DNA of 64,000 nt, from positions 103,861-167,860 of the forward strand of contig NZ_CP082921.1 of assembly GCF_019931755.1 (NCBI RefSeq). The letters run 5' to 3'. The notes beneath the pieces are model-generated. The model was not told the DNA's origin and did no database searches. It worked only from the letters and a program-made list of their open reading frames with translations. Shown here one piece after another: positions 52,200 to 60,957 of the stretch. Every line of letters begins with the position of its first letter. Positions within the stretch are counted from its first letter, which is position 1. The position numbers and the translations under genes were made by a program. Origin of the DNA: Sutcliffiella horikoshii. GTDB taxonomy: Bacteria; Bacillota; Bacilli; Bacillales; Bacillaceae_I.

Positions 52200-52241
52200 A
52201 AAGAGCAATTCCTTTGATTGTACAAAAGGGAGTTGCTCTTT
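52200..52241 (+). terminator. Terminator downstream of ileS
   Basis: AAAGAGCAATTCCTTT pairs with AAAGGGAGTTGCTCTTT around a 9-base loop, followed by a weak T-tract (TTTATCGTT). Confidence 0.7.
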
Positions 52242-52641
52242 ATCGTTAATAATTTTTAGAAAACCTGAACTACGATTCCACACTACGTTAAAGGAGGAAT
52301 TTGATAGAATAATCACTTTCAGAAGGAAATTCATCTAGCCTAAACGGGGAGGATAGTTCTTTTTGTTATCGTTATTTAGTAACAAACCTGTTTCAGATCC
52401 AGATAGAAATAAGAGAAGGTGCTCGTGTTATTTATGTTCCTTTTGCCTGGTTCTATTTTCAATTTACTTTACGAATAAACTGAGGATAGTATCTCCCCTG
52501 CCACTTTTTGATATATTCCTCCTAACAGACATCATTGAACAGGCAAACTCTAATCCACCTAAAGGTATATGAGGCTGCATAACAGTTGTTACTTAGTAAA
52601 TATTGCTAAAATATGTGAATATAGATAAAACTATCAAATTC

Positions 52642-52891
52642 TTATATTTCAATGCGGGAACGCCATGGATTGGTGGGATCTTCAGGAATTCTATAGAAGT
52701 TGAGAACCTTATTGCCGCGTATTTCTTTCATCATTTTCTTCCTGAAGAGGTAATGTAGCAAATCGTAGAACTCCTTCTGCCCATCTGTCTGAAAGCTGAT
52801 GAAGAGGAGGATTTAAACGTGATGACCTTGTCAGGCAATCTGTTTTAATTATGGAAGCAAGTTTAGAAGGCAAGAGTTTTAAATAACTCAA
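52642..52891 (-). pseudogene. Frameshifted gene remnant
   Basis: Two overlapping minus-strand frames look like pieces of one protein: one includes SRLNPPLHQLSDRWAEGVLRF and FATLPLQEE (stop 52709), the next begins MMKEIRGNKVLNFYR and ends PTNPWRSRIEI at 52642. Joining the frames near 52730 would give a continuous protein of ~85 residues. Alternatively the second is a short overlapping gene. The base composition is less AT-rich than the surroundings. Family not recognised. Confidence 0.4.
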
Positions 52892-52893
52892 AC

Positions 52894-52923
52894 AGCCATC
52901 GAATCACCTAAGATTCGATGGCT
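52894..52923. terminator. Inverted repeat, possible terminator
   Basis: Perfect 12-bp AGCCATCGAATC / GATTCGATGGCT with a 6-base loop. No strong T-run on either side, so it may be a remnant. Confidence 0.45.
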
Positions 52924-53058
52924 ATGTTAAATTATGTATGTACTGGCTCCCTGTTCTGCATTAAGTGGCTCTTTCCTTCCGCCTCAATTACTTATTCAAG
53001 ATAATGGCCCTTTAATGGAATATAGAGTATATAACAGCTCTTACAATGTTGTTAGTAG

Positions 53059-53149
53059 TTTTGTGTCAAAAAAAATGACACAAAAGTCCTTAGTGGCTAC
53101 TATAAAACTTAGTAATACCAACTACTTTTGAGTAAGGACTTTTGTGTCA
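53059..53149. repeat. Inverted repeat element TGACACAAAAGTCCTTA
   Basis: Two perfect 17-base arms (53076-53092 and 53133-53149) enclose 40 bases, and a third short inverted copy TTTTGTGTCA lies at 53059-53068. The size and arms resemble a miniature inverted-repeat element or paired ends of a lost insertion sequence. A related hairpin is at 34230. Confidence 0.65.
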
Positions 53150-53197
53150 ATAAATATTAGAAATTTTACTAAGTTTTTAAACAATGCTAATAAATAA

Positions 53198-54163
53198 CTA
53201 TCCTTCTAAACTAAAAATAGCCTTTTCGTTTTGGTAATATGGAATAAATTGTTCAGCTTTTTTCTGAAAGAAAATAGCCTCAAGTTCGTTTAACGCTTTT
53301 CGTGCTTCTGAATCCCCCAATCCTTTTAAGGATTCTATTTCATTCACTCCATCAAGTTTATAGCGATTTTTTTCAACTGAAATATCATACCGATGAACAT
53401 GATCGGAGCCTGCGAGAAGTTTTGCTGTCCCAAGAGATTGTGATGATTGACCGCTCATAAATGCTTCTATAGCTTTAATTCCCCAATAACCTCTTCCCAA
53501 TGCTAATTTTCTGGCACGCTCAATTGAAAATGGTTCAGATAAGCATCCTATACTTAGCACCTGAAATGTTCCTGGTTTCCAATTTAGCACTCCAATTGCC
53601 TCTACAACTGCGATTCCAACAGGGTTATTTGCCCACATTCCCCCATCTACTAGAGGGGTGCCAGACTCGGTACGCTTAGTTGGAAAAAAGGTTGGTGCCG
53701 CAGATGTTGCTAGAGCTGCTTCAACAATAGATCTCTTAAAGTCCCTCTTGAAACGGTCGTGATGTGCGGTTTTATACAAATATACTTCCCCGGTCTCTAA
53801 ATTTAACGATGGAATCATCACCCGGGTTTTACACTCACCTATTTTTTTTGAGCCAAAACAATTTATTAAGGCAGCTTCTAACGGATTTTGACTATATTTT
53901 GCCCATCCAATTTGTCTTAGTGTTTTCAATAATGAATTCCCTTTAAAGATTGATGGGCCTTCACTTTCATAGAAGGTAAGTATTTCCTTTGCACTCATTC
54001 CACATGCTAATCCTAGCGCAATAATACCGCCAGTAGAGGTACCAACAATAAGATCAAAATAATCTCCTATGTTGCCCTCTATTTCATCCTCAATAGAAGC
54101 TAAAAAGGAAGATGGAAAGACTCCCTTTATTCCACCACCATCAATGGTTAACACTTTCTTCAT
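53198..54163 (-). CDS. Patatin-like phospholipase, CBASS effector (CapV-like)
   Basis: 321 residues with all patatin features: oxyanion loop GGGIKG at 9-14, nucleophile Ser43 in GTSTG, and catalytic Asp173 in VDGGMWANNP. In CBASS, cyclic nucleotides made on phage infection activate such enzymes to degrade the inner membrane and kill the infected cell. It overlaps the E2-like gene by 23 bases and starts at ATG 54163 after GAGGGGGA. Third gene of a three-gene operon with the CD-NTase. Confidence 0.92.
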   Translation of the reverse strand: MKKVLTIDGGGIKGVFPSSFLASIEDEIEGNIGDYFDLIVGTSTGGIIALGLACGMSAKEILTFYESEGPSIFKGNSLLKTLRQIGWAKYSQNPLEAALINCFGSKKIGECKTRVMIPSLNLETGEVYLYKTAHHDRFKRDFKRSIVEAALATSAAPTFFPTKRTESGTPLVDGGMWANNPVGIAVVEAIGVLNWKPGTFQVLSIGCLSEPFSIERARKLALGRGYWGIKAIEAFMSGQSSQSLGTAKLLAGSDHVHRYDISVEKNRYKLDGVNEIESLKGLGDSEARKALNELEAIFFQKKAEQFIPYYQNEKAIFSLEG

Positions 54164-54608
54164 TTATTTTCCCCCTCTTTTTAATCGGTTCAAAGTGTTC
54201 ACCGCCTCCTAACCATTCTCCTGTTGCGTGCCACAATTCATAGTAGTATAGCCAAAGGCTTGTCCAGGGGATAATAGTTTCAGCGATATACATATTTTTT
54301 GACCATTCTTTTTTTCTTGGTCGGAACAAACAAAGTTTTAGTCCCGGATATACATGAGGGATATTCTCCTCTCCTCTTTTCGTTAGCTGAGGAGATTGAA
54401 CTTTGACGCATGGTTGCGTCATGGCAAGCGAGTACGAAACTTGAACCGTATAAGTAGCACTAATTTCAGTAGGTGTAAGGTTACCAGTCCATATTGCCGT
54501 ATTCTTCTTCCAACTAACTTCAAATGAAGGGAACAATTTTTCCATCGCAATTACTTGGTTTCCTAAAGCTAGGTAGTCTTTCTTGAAATACTTACTCTTA
54601 TTGGCCAT
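54141..54608 (-). CDS. E2-like protein of a short type II CBASS
   Basis: 155 residues. WTGNLTPTEISATYTVQVSY, then HVYPGLKLCLFRP with candidate catalytic Cys93, and ETIIPWTSLWLYYYELWHATGEWLGGG. This is the stand-alone E2-like protein of minimal type II CBASS operons, which modifies the C-terminus of the CD-NTase to prime it. There is no E1 (full Cap2) or Cap3 peptidase here, the defining trait of the short subtype. Its start overlaps the CD-NTase stop by 11 bases. Confidence 0.85.
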   Translation of the reverse strand: MANKSKYFKKDYLALGNQVIAMEKLFPSFEVSWKKNTAIWTGNLTPTEISATYTVQVSYSLAMTQPCVKVQSPQLTKRGEENIPHVYPGLKLCLFRPRKKEWSKNMYIAETIIPWTSLWLYYYELWHATGEWLGGGEHFEPIKKRGKINEESVNH

Positions 54609-55722
54609 AGAATGTATTCGTCCTTACCTGAACCGTATTTTCTTTAGAAGCTGCTACCAGTACCCCGGAAGATGCGATGAATAGCGTATTGGCTGTTCTA
54701 TTTTTCTCGACCAATTCCGCCTGCTCTTTGAGGCTTTCCTCAATGATGGTCTCTCCAAACATAAGCTTTAGCTCTGTCGCAACATCTTTTATCCCTTCCA
54801 ATTTATTTAATTTATTCCAATGCTGTTTAAAGTCACGAATAAAATCTAAAAATTTTTCATATAAATCAGGCCGACCTTCCCAACGCTCACTTAATTCTTC
54901 CTCTTTGTTGGTTGGATTGAACACCTTCAAACGCCCATCTTGAGGAATATTAAGTATAACTTTTTCCAAGATACCATCAATGGCTTCGTTAACGGAAACC
55001 TCTCCGTTATAATACATCCCGGCAAATGTAGTTAGAACAATGCTTATTGGAGCAAATTCTAAGTCATCTTCGAAATAGATGTCCCTGTAACGTTTAATTA
55101 GCTGGACTGCACGTTTTAACGGGGGCTTACGGTTTAGATCTTCGTCAATAGGTAGTGGCTGAATAGAAGCTGCCTTCTTTTCCATAAGTACATGCCAATA
55201 TTGTTCTAATTGATCATTAAACCACTGGGCATAACCTTTTGGATTGCTATCCTTCCAGTCTTCTGCTTTTCTGTCCGGCACTTTTACATTGGTGTTATTT
55301 CCTTTATCAGTGGGATGAGCAGGCAGAATATCCATATGAAACTCATTTGCGTAATTTAGTCGAATGCAACGATTTTTTCTTTCCACCATTTTCTTGTATG
55401 TTTCGTGTTCTCTGAGGCGTCTTTCAATTGAATCTAGAAGTTTGATGGGGTCTTTTCCTTGCCAGCTTTCATTAATTTCACAAACAAGGTCAAGATCGTA
55501 TTCTTGTTGTTTACGTGGTTTGACAGTGGTGTTAATGCTTAGGGATCCTTGAGGATAAATAAGTACGTCTTTCCCCTTGAAGTATGTTTCATCTTTTGAT
55601 AACCAAGTACCTACTGATAGGTATCTATTTTCTGCTAGTTCTCGCTGCGATTTGCTTATTTGAAGCTTTTGTCCGACACGTTGCAATAAATCGTCTAACT
55701 GATTATTAAAGTTATCAAACAT
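54598..55722 (-). CDS. CD-NTase (cyclic oligonucleotide synthase) of CBASS
   Basis: 374-residue nucleotidyltransferase. Active-site signature G59-S60 (YPQGSLSINTTVKP), D76-x-D78 (EYDLDLV) and third Asp131 (FHMDILPAHP). RAVQLIKRYRDIYF fits the helical lid region. On phage sensing it makes a cyclic di- or trinucleotide that activates the patatin effector. The last residues are TFYGQ; a Gly close to the C-terminus fits conjugation by the E2-like partner, though an ending beyond Gly is worth noting. ATG 55722 follows GAGGGGGA. Confidence 0.9.
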   Translation of the reverse strand: MFDNFNNQLDDLLQRVGQKLQISKSQRELAENRYLSVGTWLSKDETYFKGKDVLIYPQGSLSINTTVKPRKQQEYDLDLVCEINESWQGKDPIKLLDSIERRLREHETYKKMVERKNRCIRLNYANEFHMDILPAHPTDKGNNTNVKVPDRKAEDWKDSNPKGYAQWFNDQLEQYWHVLMEKKAASIQPLPIDEDLNRKPPLKRAVQLIKRYRDIYFEDDLEFAPISIVLTTFAGMYYNGEVSVNEAIDGILEKVILNIPQDGRLKVFNPTNKEEELSERWEGRPDLYEKFLDFIRDFKQHWNKLNKLEGIKDVATELKLMFGETIIEESLKEQAELVEKNRTANTLFIASSGVLVAASKENTVQVRTNTFYGQ

Positions 55723-55810
55723 ATATGTCCCCCTCTAAAACGAATGTTTGTTCTACCTTTAATCATTATATCCTAACCTTTTTTATTCGGTCAACAAAAT
55801 ATCAATATAT

Positions 55811-55875
55811 AGTATGTTTAATAAAAATAAAACACTTTATATAGTGTGTTATTTTTATTGTATATGAAACATACT
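55811..55875. repeat. Long imperfect palindrome upstream of CBASS
   Basis: AGTATGTTT...GAAACATACT outer arms and AATAAAAATAAAACAC / GTGTGTTATTTTTATT inner arms around TTTATATA. It lies 90 bases before the CBASS operon start and could be a terminator for a lost neighbour, or an operator. Confidence 0.5.
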
Positions 55876-56109
55876 ACTGCATCTGAAGCAAGGCGCCTAT
55901 ATTTAACTACGAGTAGAATAAAAGTTAATAGATAGGAAAATTTGTTTTTTATCTAGTTCCCTTCGTCCAAATTCATCATTTTCTCTAAGGGAAATTCAAT
56001 GTTTTAGAGGATTTATAGAAGGGAAATGTTCGATTTGCTTGTTTGTTAAAAGAGAAACACAACTGTATTTTTATCTTTGAACACAAATAAAAAAATGGAG
56101 TGAAGGACA

Positions 56110-56430
56110 GTGGCAAGTAAACTAATGACTTATTATCGAGCAAAGAGAGAACTTGAAAGACTGAACCGGTATATTTCACTGGTCGATGAGTATCCAAGCA
56201 CTACACTGGAACAATGGATTATTAAAGAATATGCAATTACTAATAGTCTGGTAGAAGTAGCAAGAAGAGCTAATGAGAATGGACTTAGAATAAATGGAGA
56301 AATGGAAATAGATCGAGACTATGTGGTGTTTGTTGTAGACTCCAAACCTAAGTCAGATGATGATCTACATAAGCTTTTACGAAGTGCTTATAGAGCTAAA
56401 TCTAGGGCAATAAAAAATAGATACCTTTAA
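56110..56430 (+). CDS. Unknown 106-residue protein
   Basis: GTG 56110 has GGAGTGAAGG upstream. Helical, basic at both ends; residues 30-60 (TTLEQWIIKEYAITNSLVEVARRANENGL) have the spacing of a helix-turn-helix and could bind DNA. The only plus-strand gene in the defence region, lying between the CBASS and restriction operons. I do not recognise a family. Confidence 0.55.
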   Translation: MASKLMTYYRAKRELERLNRYISLVDEYPSTTLEQWIIKEYAITNSLVEVARRANENGLRINGEMEIDRDYVVFVVDSKPKSDDDLHKLLRSAYRAKSRAIKNRYL

Positions 56431-56590
56431 GAGCTAGAAAGGACACGACTAACTCCGTAAGAAAAACTAGTTGAATTGATGTAATAGAAAGATATATATT
56501 CTTAGGAGTAGCAATCCGGCTTATTCTTTTTTGATAAGTAAAGTCCAACTACATACCTTCGCAGTTGGACTTACTAAACACACACTATAT

Positions 56591-59500
56591 TTATCTCAAC
56601 TCATCATCTAAAGGGACAATAATTTCATCTAATGTCTTTCTCCATTGACGCTTCATTTCTGGCCCGTATTTGAACGGCACTGCCTCTGGATGTACGGCTT
56701 TATATTTATTGAAGTCTTTGCTGTCGATGATTCCCCCGATATTCGGTATTGGCTCTGTTCCTATCTGATATTGAACTGCAGAGGCATGCAGCTCTCGCTC
56801 TTCCACAAACCAAGTATTCGCGAAATCCTCAATCCCTTTATTGTAATACTGGGTAAAGTAACGACGTTTAACGACAAAAATATCTTCCTCTCCATCTATT
56901 TCTTTGTCATCAATAGCGTTTAAAATGGATCGGTAGACCTCTTTAACAACTTCTGATTTTTTTAACTTTTGAAGTGCCTTTTCAATCTCAGATCGGATAT
57001 TCTGGTTGTTTGCAGAATACGTACCCAATAACTGGTCAATATAGGTTGAATCAATGTCATAGAGTTTAATCGCATTTTCTCCATAGAATTCAATGCCTGA
57101 GAAATCTGGGCTCGGACCCTCACCTTCTTCTTCATCTATCAACGATCCCTTTACGGTATTGTACACACCGATATATTCCTCTAAAGTCCTCACCTGTTCT
57201 TGAAGGACTTTTGATTTCTCCATGTCATCATTGTATTCATCATACGTAACTAGAGCTTCAAAGGCATTATTTAACTCTTGGAAAGCTTTTACGAACTCGA
57301 TTCGGTCTTCAAGAGAAGAATGTTCGTTAATGTCTGTAGGATTGGGAACTAAAGTATGCAGTGACTTGTGAGCTTTTTTGAAACGTTTTTTTGATTCGTC
57401 ATACGTCGGATAAACAAGTTGGGAATCATCGTTTTCATTGGAGTATAATTTCGTTGCATCCTTTACATTCTGCTCCATCGATGAAGGTTTACGGAATGTT
57501 ACAATCAATCCCTTCGTCTTTCCAGGATACGTTCGATTGGTGCGAGAAAAGGCTTGGATTAAGTTGGCATAACTTAAATTACGGTCCACAAATAACGTTT
57601 GAATAGTTGGTGCATCAAATCCAGTTAGCAAGCGATCTACAACAATGACTATATCAATTTGTTTCCCGAATTCTTTAAATTCTGCTCTTTTACGAGCTAA
57701 ACGGTTGTTAATATCACCGTTGTATCGTTCGATATCTTCGATCGACCAAGCTGTTTGATAATAATGGTTATACTCTTTTATAATTCCCTTCATTTCATCA
57801 TGAAATTGCGTAGAGTTTTCTTCGTTTTCTTGTATCGAATAGGTAATTGCAATTCTTGGGAAATCGGGATCATCTATCGTACGACCTGTCCGAATTGGTT
57901 GACCTGCAAATTCGGTTGTTAACCATTCCGAATTTTTTGTCATTTCCTTAATTGCATGATAGTATCGTTTCGCCATATCAATCGAACTAGTTGTTAAAAT
58001 GGCAGACTTTTGTGGACGGCCATTTTTAAAGTCGAATTTCGTGTAGGTGTTATCTGGTCGAAAAATCTTATGAATAACTTTTTGAATATGTTCATCACTT
58101 TCATATGAAGAGTTCGGAATATATGTTTCCTTCTCTATCCCATCCATCTTATCAATCATTTCGTTCAATTCGTCATCACTACAATCGGCAAATTTTTCAT
58201 TCTGACGCAGTTGATTAAAAATAGAATTATATAATGAAGTGGATTCAATCGTATCTTCGTGTTCTACTTGAAACCCTAAAACTGATCCATCCTCTAACGC
58301 ATTCTTAATGGTATAGGTATGAAGAATTTCCCCATACTGATCACGCGTGGTCCGTGCCAATTGACCTTTCGCTTGTTTTTTATTTTCATTAAAAATTGGC
58401 GTACCTGTAAAACCGAACCATGTAGAGTTTGGAAAGAATCCCTTAATGGCTTCCATTCCTTCTGCACTTAACGCTCGGTGACATTCATCCACGACAAAAA
58501 CAATATGCTGCCCAATCAATTTCTTAAAGCGCTGGGTGCCACTTTTTTCTTCTTGTTTTTGAGCAATTCGCAAAGCAGATTCTAATTTTTGGCGTGTGGT
58601 AATAATGACTGTATTGGAATTGGCATCAGATAACAGAGTCTCACTTAGCTTCTTAGCACTCTTTGTCCCAACTATTAAGCTATTAGACTTAGCTTTGCCC
58701 GAAGAAATACCCGTATTAAACTCTGAAGCAAACTTAGTGAATTCCGTTGTTGTTTGATTGTCTAAGTCTTTTCGGTCAATAATCATAATTGTACGATCAA
58801 CACCGGGTTTACGAGCTAATAGCTTCGTAGAAACAAAACTTGTTAACGTTTTTCCTGAACCGGTCGCATGCCAAACAAATCCAGATTCGCGTTTCATGGC
58901 AGATGTAAACAAAGCCTCAATCGCATGAATTTGATACGGATGTAAAACCATCAAGGCTTTATTGTCCTGATCTTCACTGACGATTGTATAATTAGCAATC
59001 AAACGGTGTGCATCTGGAATGTTAAGAACTTGTTTCACAAATTCATAGAGGTTTTCCACTTTTCGGTTATCGGTGGTCCTCCAGCTAAAGACAAATTTCT
59101 TATGCATGTCTTTTGGCATCGCATTAGCAAAATACCGTGTCGTTTGTTCGTTCGAAATGACAAATAACTGAAGCGTAGAAAAGATATTGTTTCGAAACAT
59201 CCCTTCCTCTGCGTATTTCTTGATTTGATTGTAGGCTTGGAATACTCCGTCTTTGGCGTTTACCTGTTTTAATTCAATTTGAACGATTGGCAGCCCATTG
59301 ATCAAGAGTGTCACGTCAAATCGGCGATCCCGGCCGTCAGCATCTACCTTTTGTTTGGCAATCTGGTGCACCACTTCGTATGTAGAGATTCCACCCCCAA
59401 TATCTTGGTTGGAATACAAAATCAGCGACATTGAGCCTAAAGATACATCATCTCGTTCTATCGTAATCCGAGCAATTCCGTTCTCACCCTTCAGCCACCT

Positions 59501-59749
59501 CGCAGCATCAAAGGGAGTCAGTGTTTTTGAGAGCAATTCTGTCTTAATCGAATCAAACTCTTTATCAGAAATGGGTTGTTCCCCAATTTCTGATAAATTA
59601 TTTTGTGTGATTTTTTGACGCAAGTTCCTCCAAAGATCTTCTTCAGACTTTAAATCCGGACGATAATTCCACTGATTATGCCCTTCCCCCAGCACTTCAA
59701 TCAATCGACGTTCCACTGCAAGTTCATCATTATGTGCAATTTTTGTCAC
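56591..59749 (-). CDS. hsdR: Type I restriction endonuclease, R subunit
   Basis: 1052-residue motor/nuclease subunit. N-terminal PD-(D/E)XK-type nuclease region ends in IVQIELKQVNAKDG. The translocase has Walker A HATGSGKT, DECHRA (DEAH-like box), GFTGTPIF and VDRLLTGFDAP with QAFSRTNRTYPGK. It cleaves unmethylated DNA after translocation. The start is GTG 59749 after AGAGGGAG, 23 bases after hsdS. Full length and no frame disruption, so likely active. Confidence 0.95.
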   Translation of the reverse strand: MTKIAHNDELAVERRLIEVLGEGHNQWNYRPDLKSEEDLWRNLRQKITQNNLSEIGEQPISDKEFDSIKTELLSKTLTPFDAARWLKGENGIARITIERDDVSLGSMSLILYSNQDIGGGISTYEVVHQIAKQKVDADGRDRRFDVTLLINGLPIVQIELKQVNAKDGVFQAYNQIKKYAEEGMFRNNIFSTLQLFVISNEQTTRYFANAMPKDMHKKFVFSWRTTDNRKVENLYEFVKQVLNIPDAHRLIANYTIVSEDQDNKALMVLHPYQIHAIEALFTSAMKRESGFVWHATGSGKTLTSFVSTKLLARKPGVDRTIMIIDRKDLDNQTTTEFTKFASEFNTGISSGKAKSNSLIVGTKSAKKLSETLLSDANSNTVIITTRQKLESALRIAQKQEEKSGTQRFKKLIGQHIVFVVDECHRALSAEGMEAIKGFFPNSTWFGFTGTPIFNENKKQAKGQLARTTRDQYGEILHTYTIKNALEDGSVLGFQVEHEDTIESTSLYNSIFNQLRQNEKFADCSDDELNEMIDKMDGIEKETYIPNSSYESDEHIQKVIHKIFRPDNTYTKFDFKNGRPQKSAILTTSSIDMAKRYYHAIKEMTKNSEWLTTEFAGQPIRTGRTIDDPDFPRIAITYSIQENEENSTQFHDEMKGIIKEYNHYYQTAWSIEDIERYNGDINNRLARKRAEFKEFGKQIDIVIVVDRLLTGFDAPTIQTLFVDRNLSYANLIQAFSRTNRTYPGKTKGLIVTFRKPSSMEQNVKDATKLYSNENDDSQLVYPTYDESKKRFKKAHKSLHTLVPNPTDINEHSSLEDRIEFVKAFQELNNAFEALVTYDEYNDDMEKSKVLQEQVRTLEEYIGVYNTVKGSLIDEEEGEGPSPDFSGIEFYGENAIKLYDIDSTYIDQLLGTYSANNQNIRSEIEKALQKLKKSEVVKEVYRSILNAIDDKEIDGEEDIFVVKRRYFTQYYNKGIEDFANTWFVEERELHASAVQYQIGTEPIPNIGGIIDSKDFNKYKAVHPEAVPFKYGPEMKRQWRKTLDEIIVPLDDELR

Positions 59750-59772
59750 ATTACTCCCTCTTTTCTATCTCT

Positions 59773-60957
59773 TTAAACAAACATCCTTTGCAGAAATGCT
59801 TTTTTCGTTTCTTTTAAGGCATCCAATTCTCGTTGATGAAGACTAATAGTGTTGTCTAGTTGTTTAAAGAAGTTTCCGATTTTAGTTTGTTCTGCTCCTT
59901 CAGGCACGCTGATAATTGCTTCTTTTAAATCAATTGAATTAATTGATTCAAATGTAGACCCTGTACTATATCTCGTCCAAAATCCATTAGATTTCATTTT
60001 AACTAGTGTTTGGAAAATAAATTCATTCCCCTTAATTCCTGCAACTCCCCGTCCCAGGACAACGTCATATTGAGTTTTCCCAACGTCTCCAACTGGAGCA
60101 CGAACACTTAGGATGATATCTCCTTTAATTGCAGTTTTAGTAACTTGAGTAGTCCAAACACGTGGTGTAACCCAACCATTCTTTATATCTGCATTACCCT
60201 GAACTAAAATATGGTCATTGGGATTTACCGTATAATTTTCTCCATTGGGCGATTGTCCCATAGTAATATTTACAATCTCACCCAACTTACACTTTTCCCA
60301 CTTTTCATTAAATCCAGGAAAGCGTACTTCTGGCACGGACTCCCCTTCTTTTGGAAACATTTTTTGTAAGAACCCTTGTTTTGTTTGTTTGAGGGTGGTT
60401 AGTTCTTGCTGATGAAGAGCGATCATCTCGTCTTGTTGTTTAAAAAAGTTACCGATTTTGATTTGTTCGTTATTTGACGGAAAAGAAAACTGCATCTTCT
60501 TAAATTCCCCAGTAGTAATTTGGTTAATAGTAGCTCCCAGATTCTTATTAATTTCAATAGCAAACTGATTTGAATCTAATAATGCATTAGTAAATGAAGG
60601 TATCTTAGATTGAATACCAGTCATAAAAGCACCGATAACTGTATTATCCATTTTTTTCTTAACTGAAGCATGTTTACCGATTAAGTTTCGAGATCCGTTC
60701 CGAACTACAACAATAATATCTCCAATTACAACGTTCCGAGAATTCACAACTTTTGGGTCAACATATACATTATCTGCATCTACTATTTCTCCGTTTTTTA
60801 CATTTGAGGATCTTAATACTAATGTACCTTTTTTGGTAATATTATCTGGAGAATACGTTAAACCGGAATAAAATTCTACATTATCTCCAAACTTACGTTG
60901 TTCCCACTCTCCAGTGAATCCTGAAAATCGAATTTCTGGTTTTAGCTTACTTTTCAC
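59773..60957 (-). CDS. hsdS: Type I restriction specificity subunit, full length
   Basis: 394 residues with two target recognition domains and two conserved coiled-coil segments that are near copies of each other: IGNFFKQQDEMIALHQQELTTLK and IGNFFKQLDNTISLHQRELDALK. Each recognition domain opens with EIRFSGF or EVRFPGF. The two halves read a bipartite target. GTG 60957 follows GAGGTG and overlaps the hsdM stop by 11 bases. Confidence 0.93.
   Translation of the reverse strand: MKSKLKPEIRFSGFTGEWEQRKFGDNVEFYSGLTYSPDNITKKGTLVLRSSNVKNGEIVDADNVYVDPKVVNSRNVVIGDIIVVVRNGSRNLIGKHASVKKKMDNTVIGAFMTGIQSKIPSFTNALLDSNQFAIEINKNLGATINQITTGEFKKMQFSFPSNNEQIKIGNFFKQQDEMIALHQQELTTLKQTKQGFLQKMFPKEGESVPEVRFPGFNEKWEKCKLGEIVNITMGQSPNGENYTVNPNDHILVQGNADIKNGWVTPRVWTTQVTKTAIKGDIILSVRAPVGDVGKTQYDVVLGRGVAGIKGNEFIFQTLVKMKSNGFWTRYSTGSTFESINSIDLKEAIISVPEGAEQTKIGNFFKQLDNTISLHQRELDALKETKKAFLQRMFV

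Larger units (their letters stand above)
51994..53197. other. Intergenic region with terminators, remnants and repeats
   Basis: 1.2 kb without an intact gene. It holds the ileS terminator (52200), an 70-codon frame at 52363-52572 starting with TTG that resembles nothing I know, a degraded minus-strand gene at 52642-52891, a 12-bp hairpin at 52894 and the GACACAAAAGTCCTTA repeat at 53059-53149. Confidence 0.6.

Noticed and set aside
52363..52572. 70-codon plus-strand frame with TTG start
   Set aside because: A GGGGAGGA lies upstream but the sequence is not recognisable and sits in remnant DNA; not listed as a gene.
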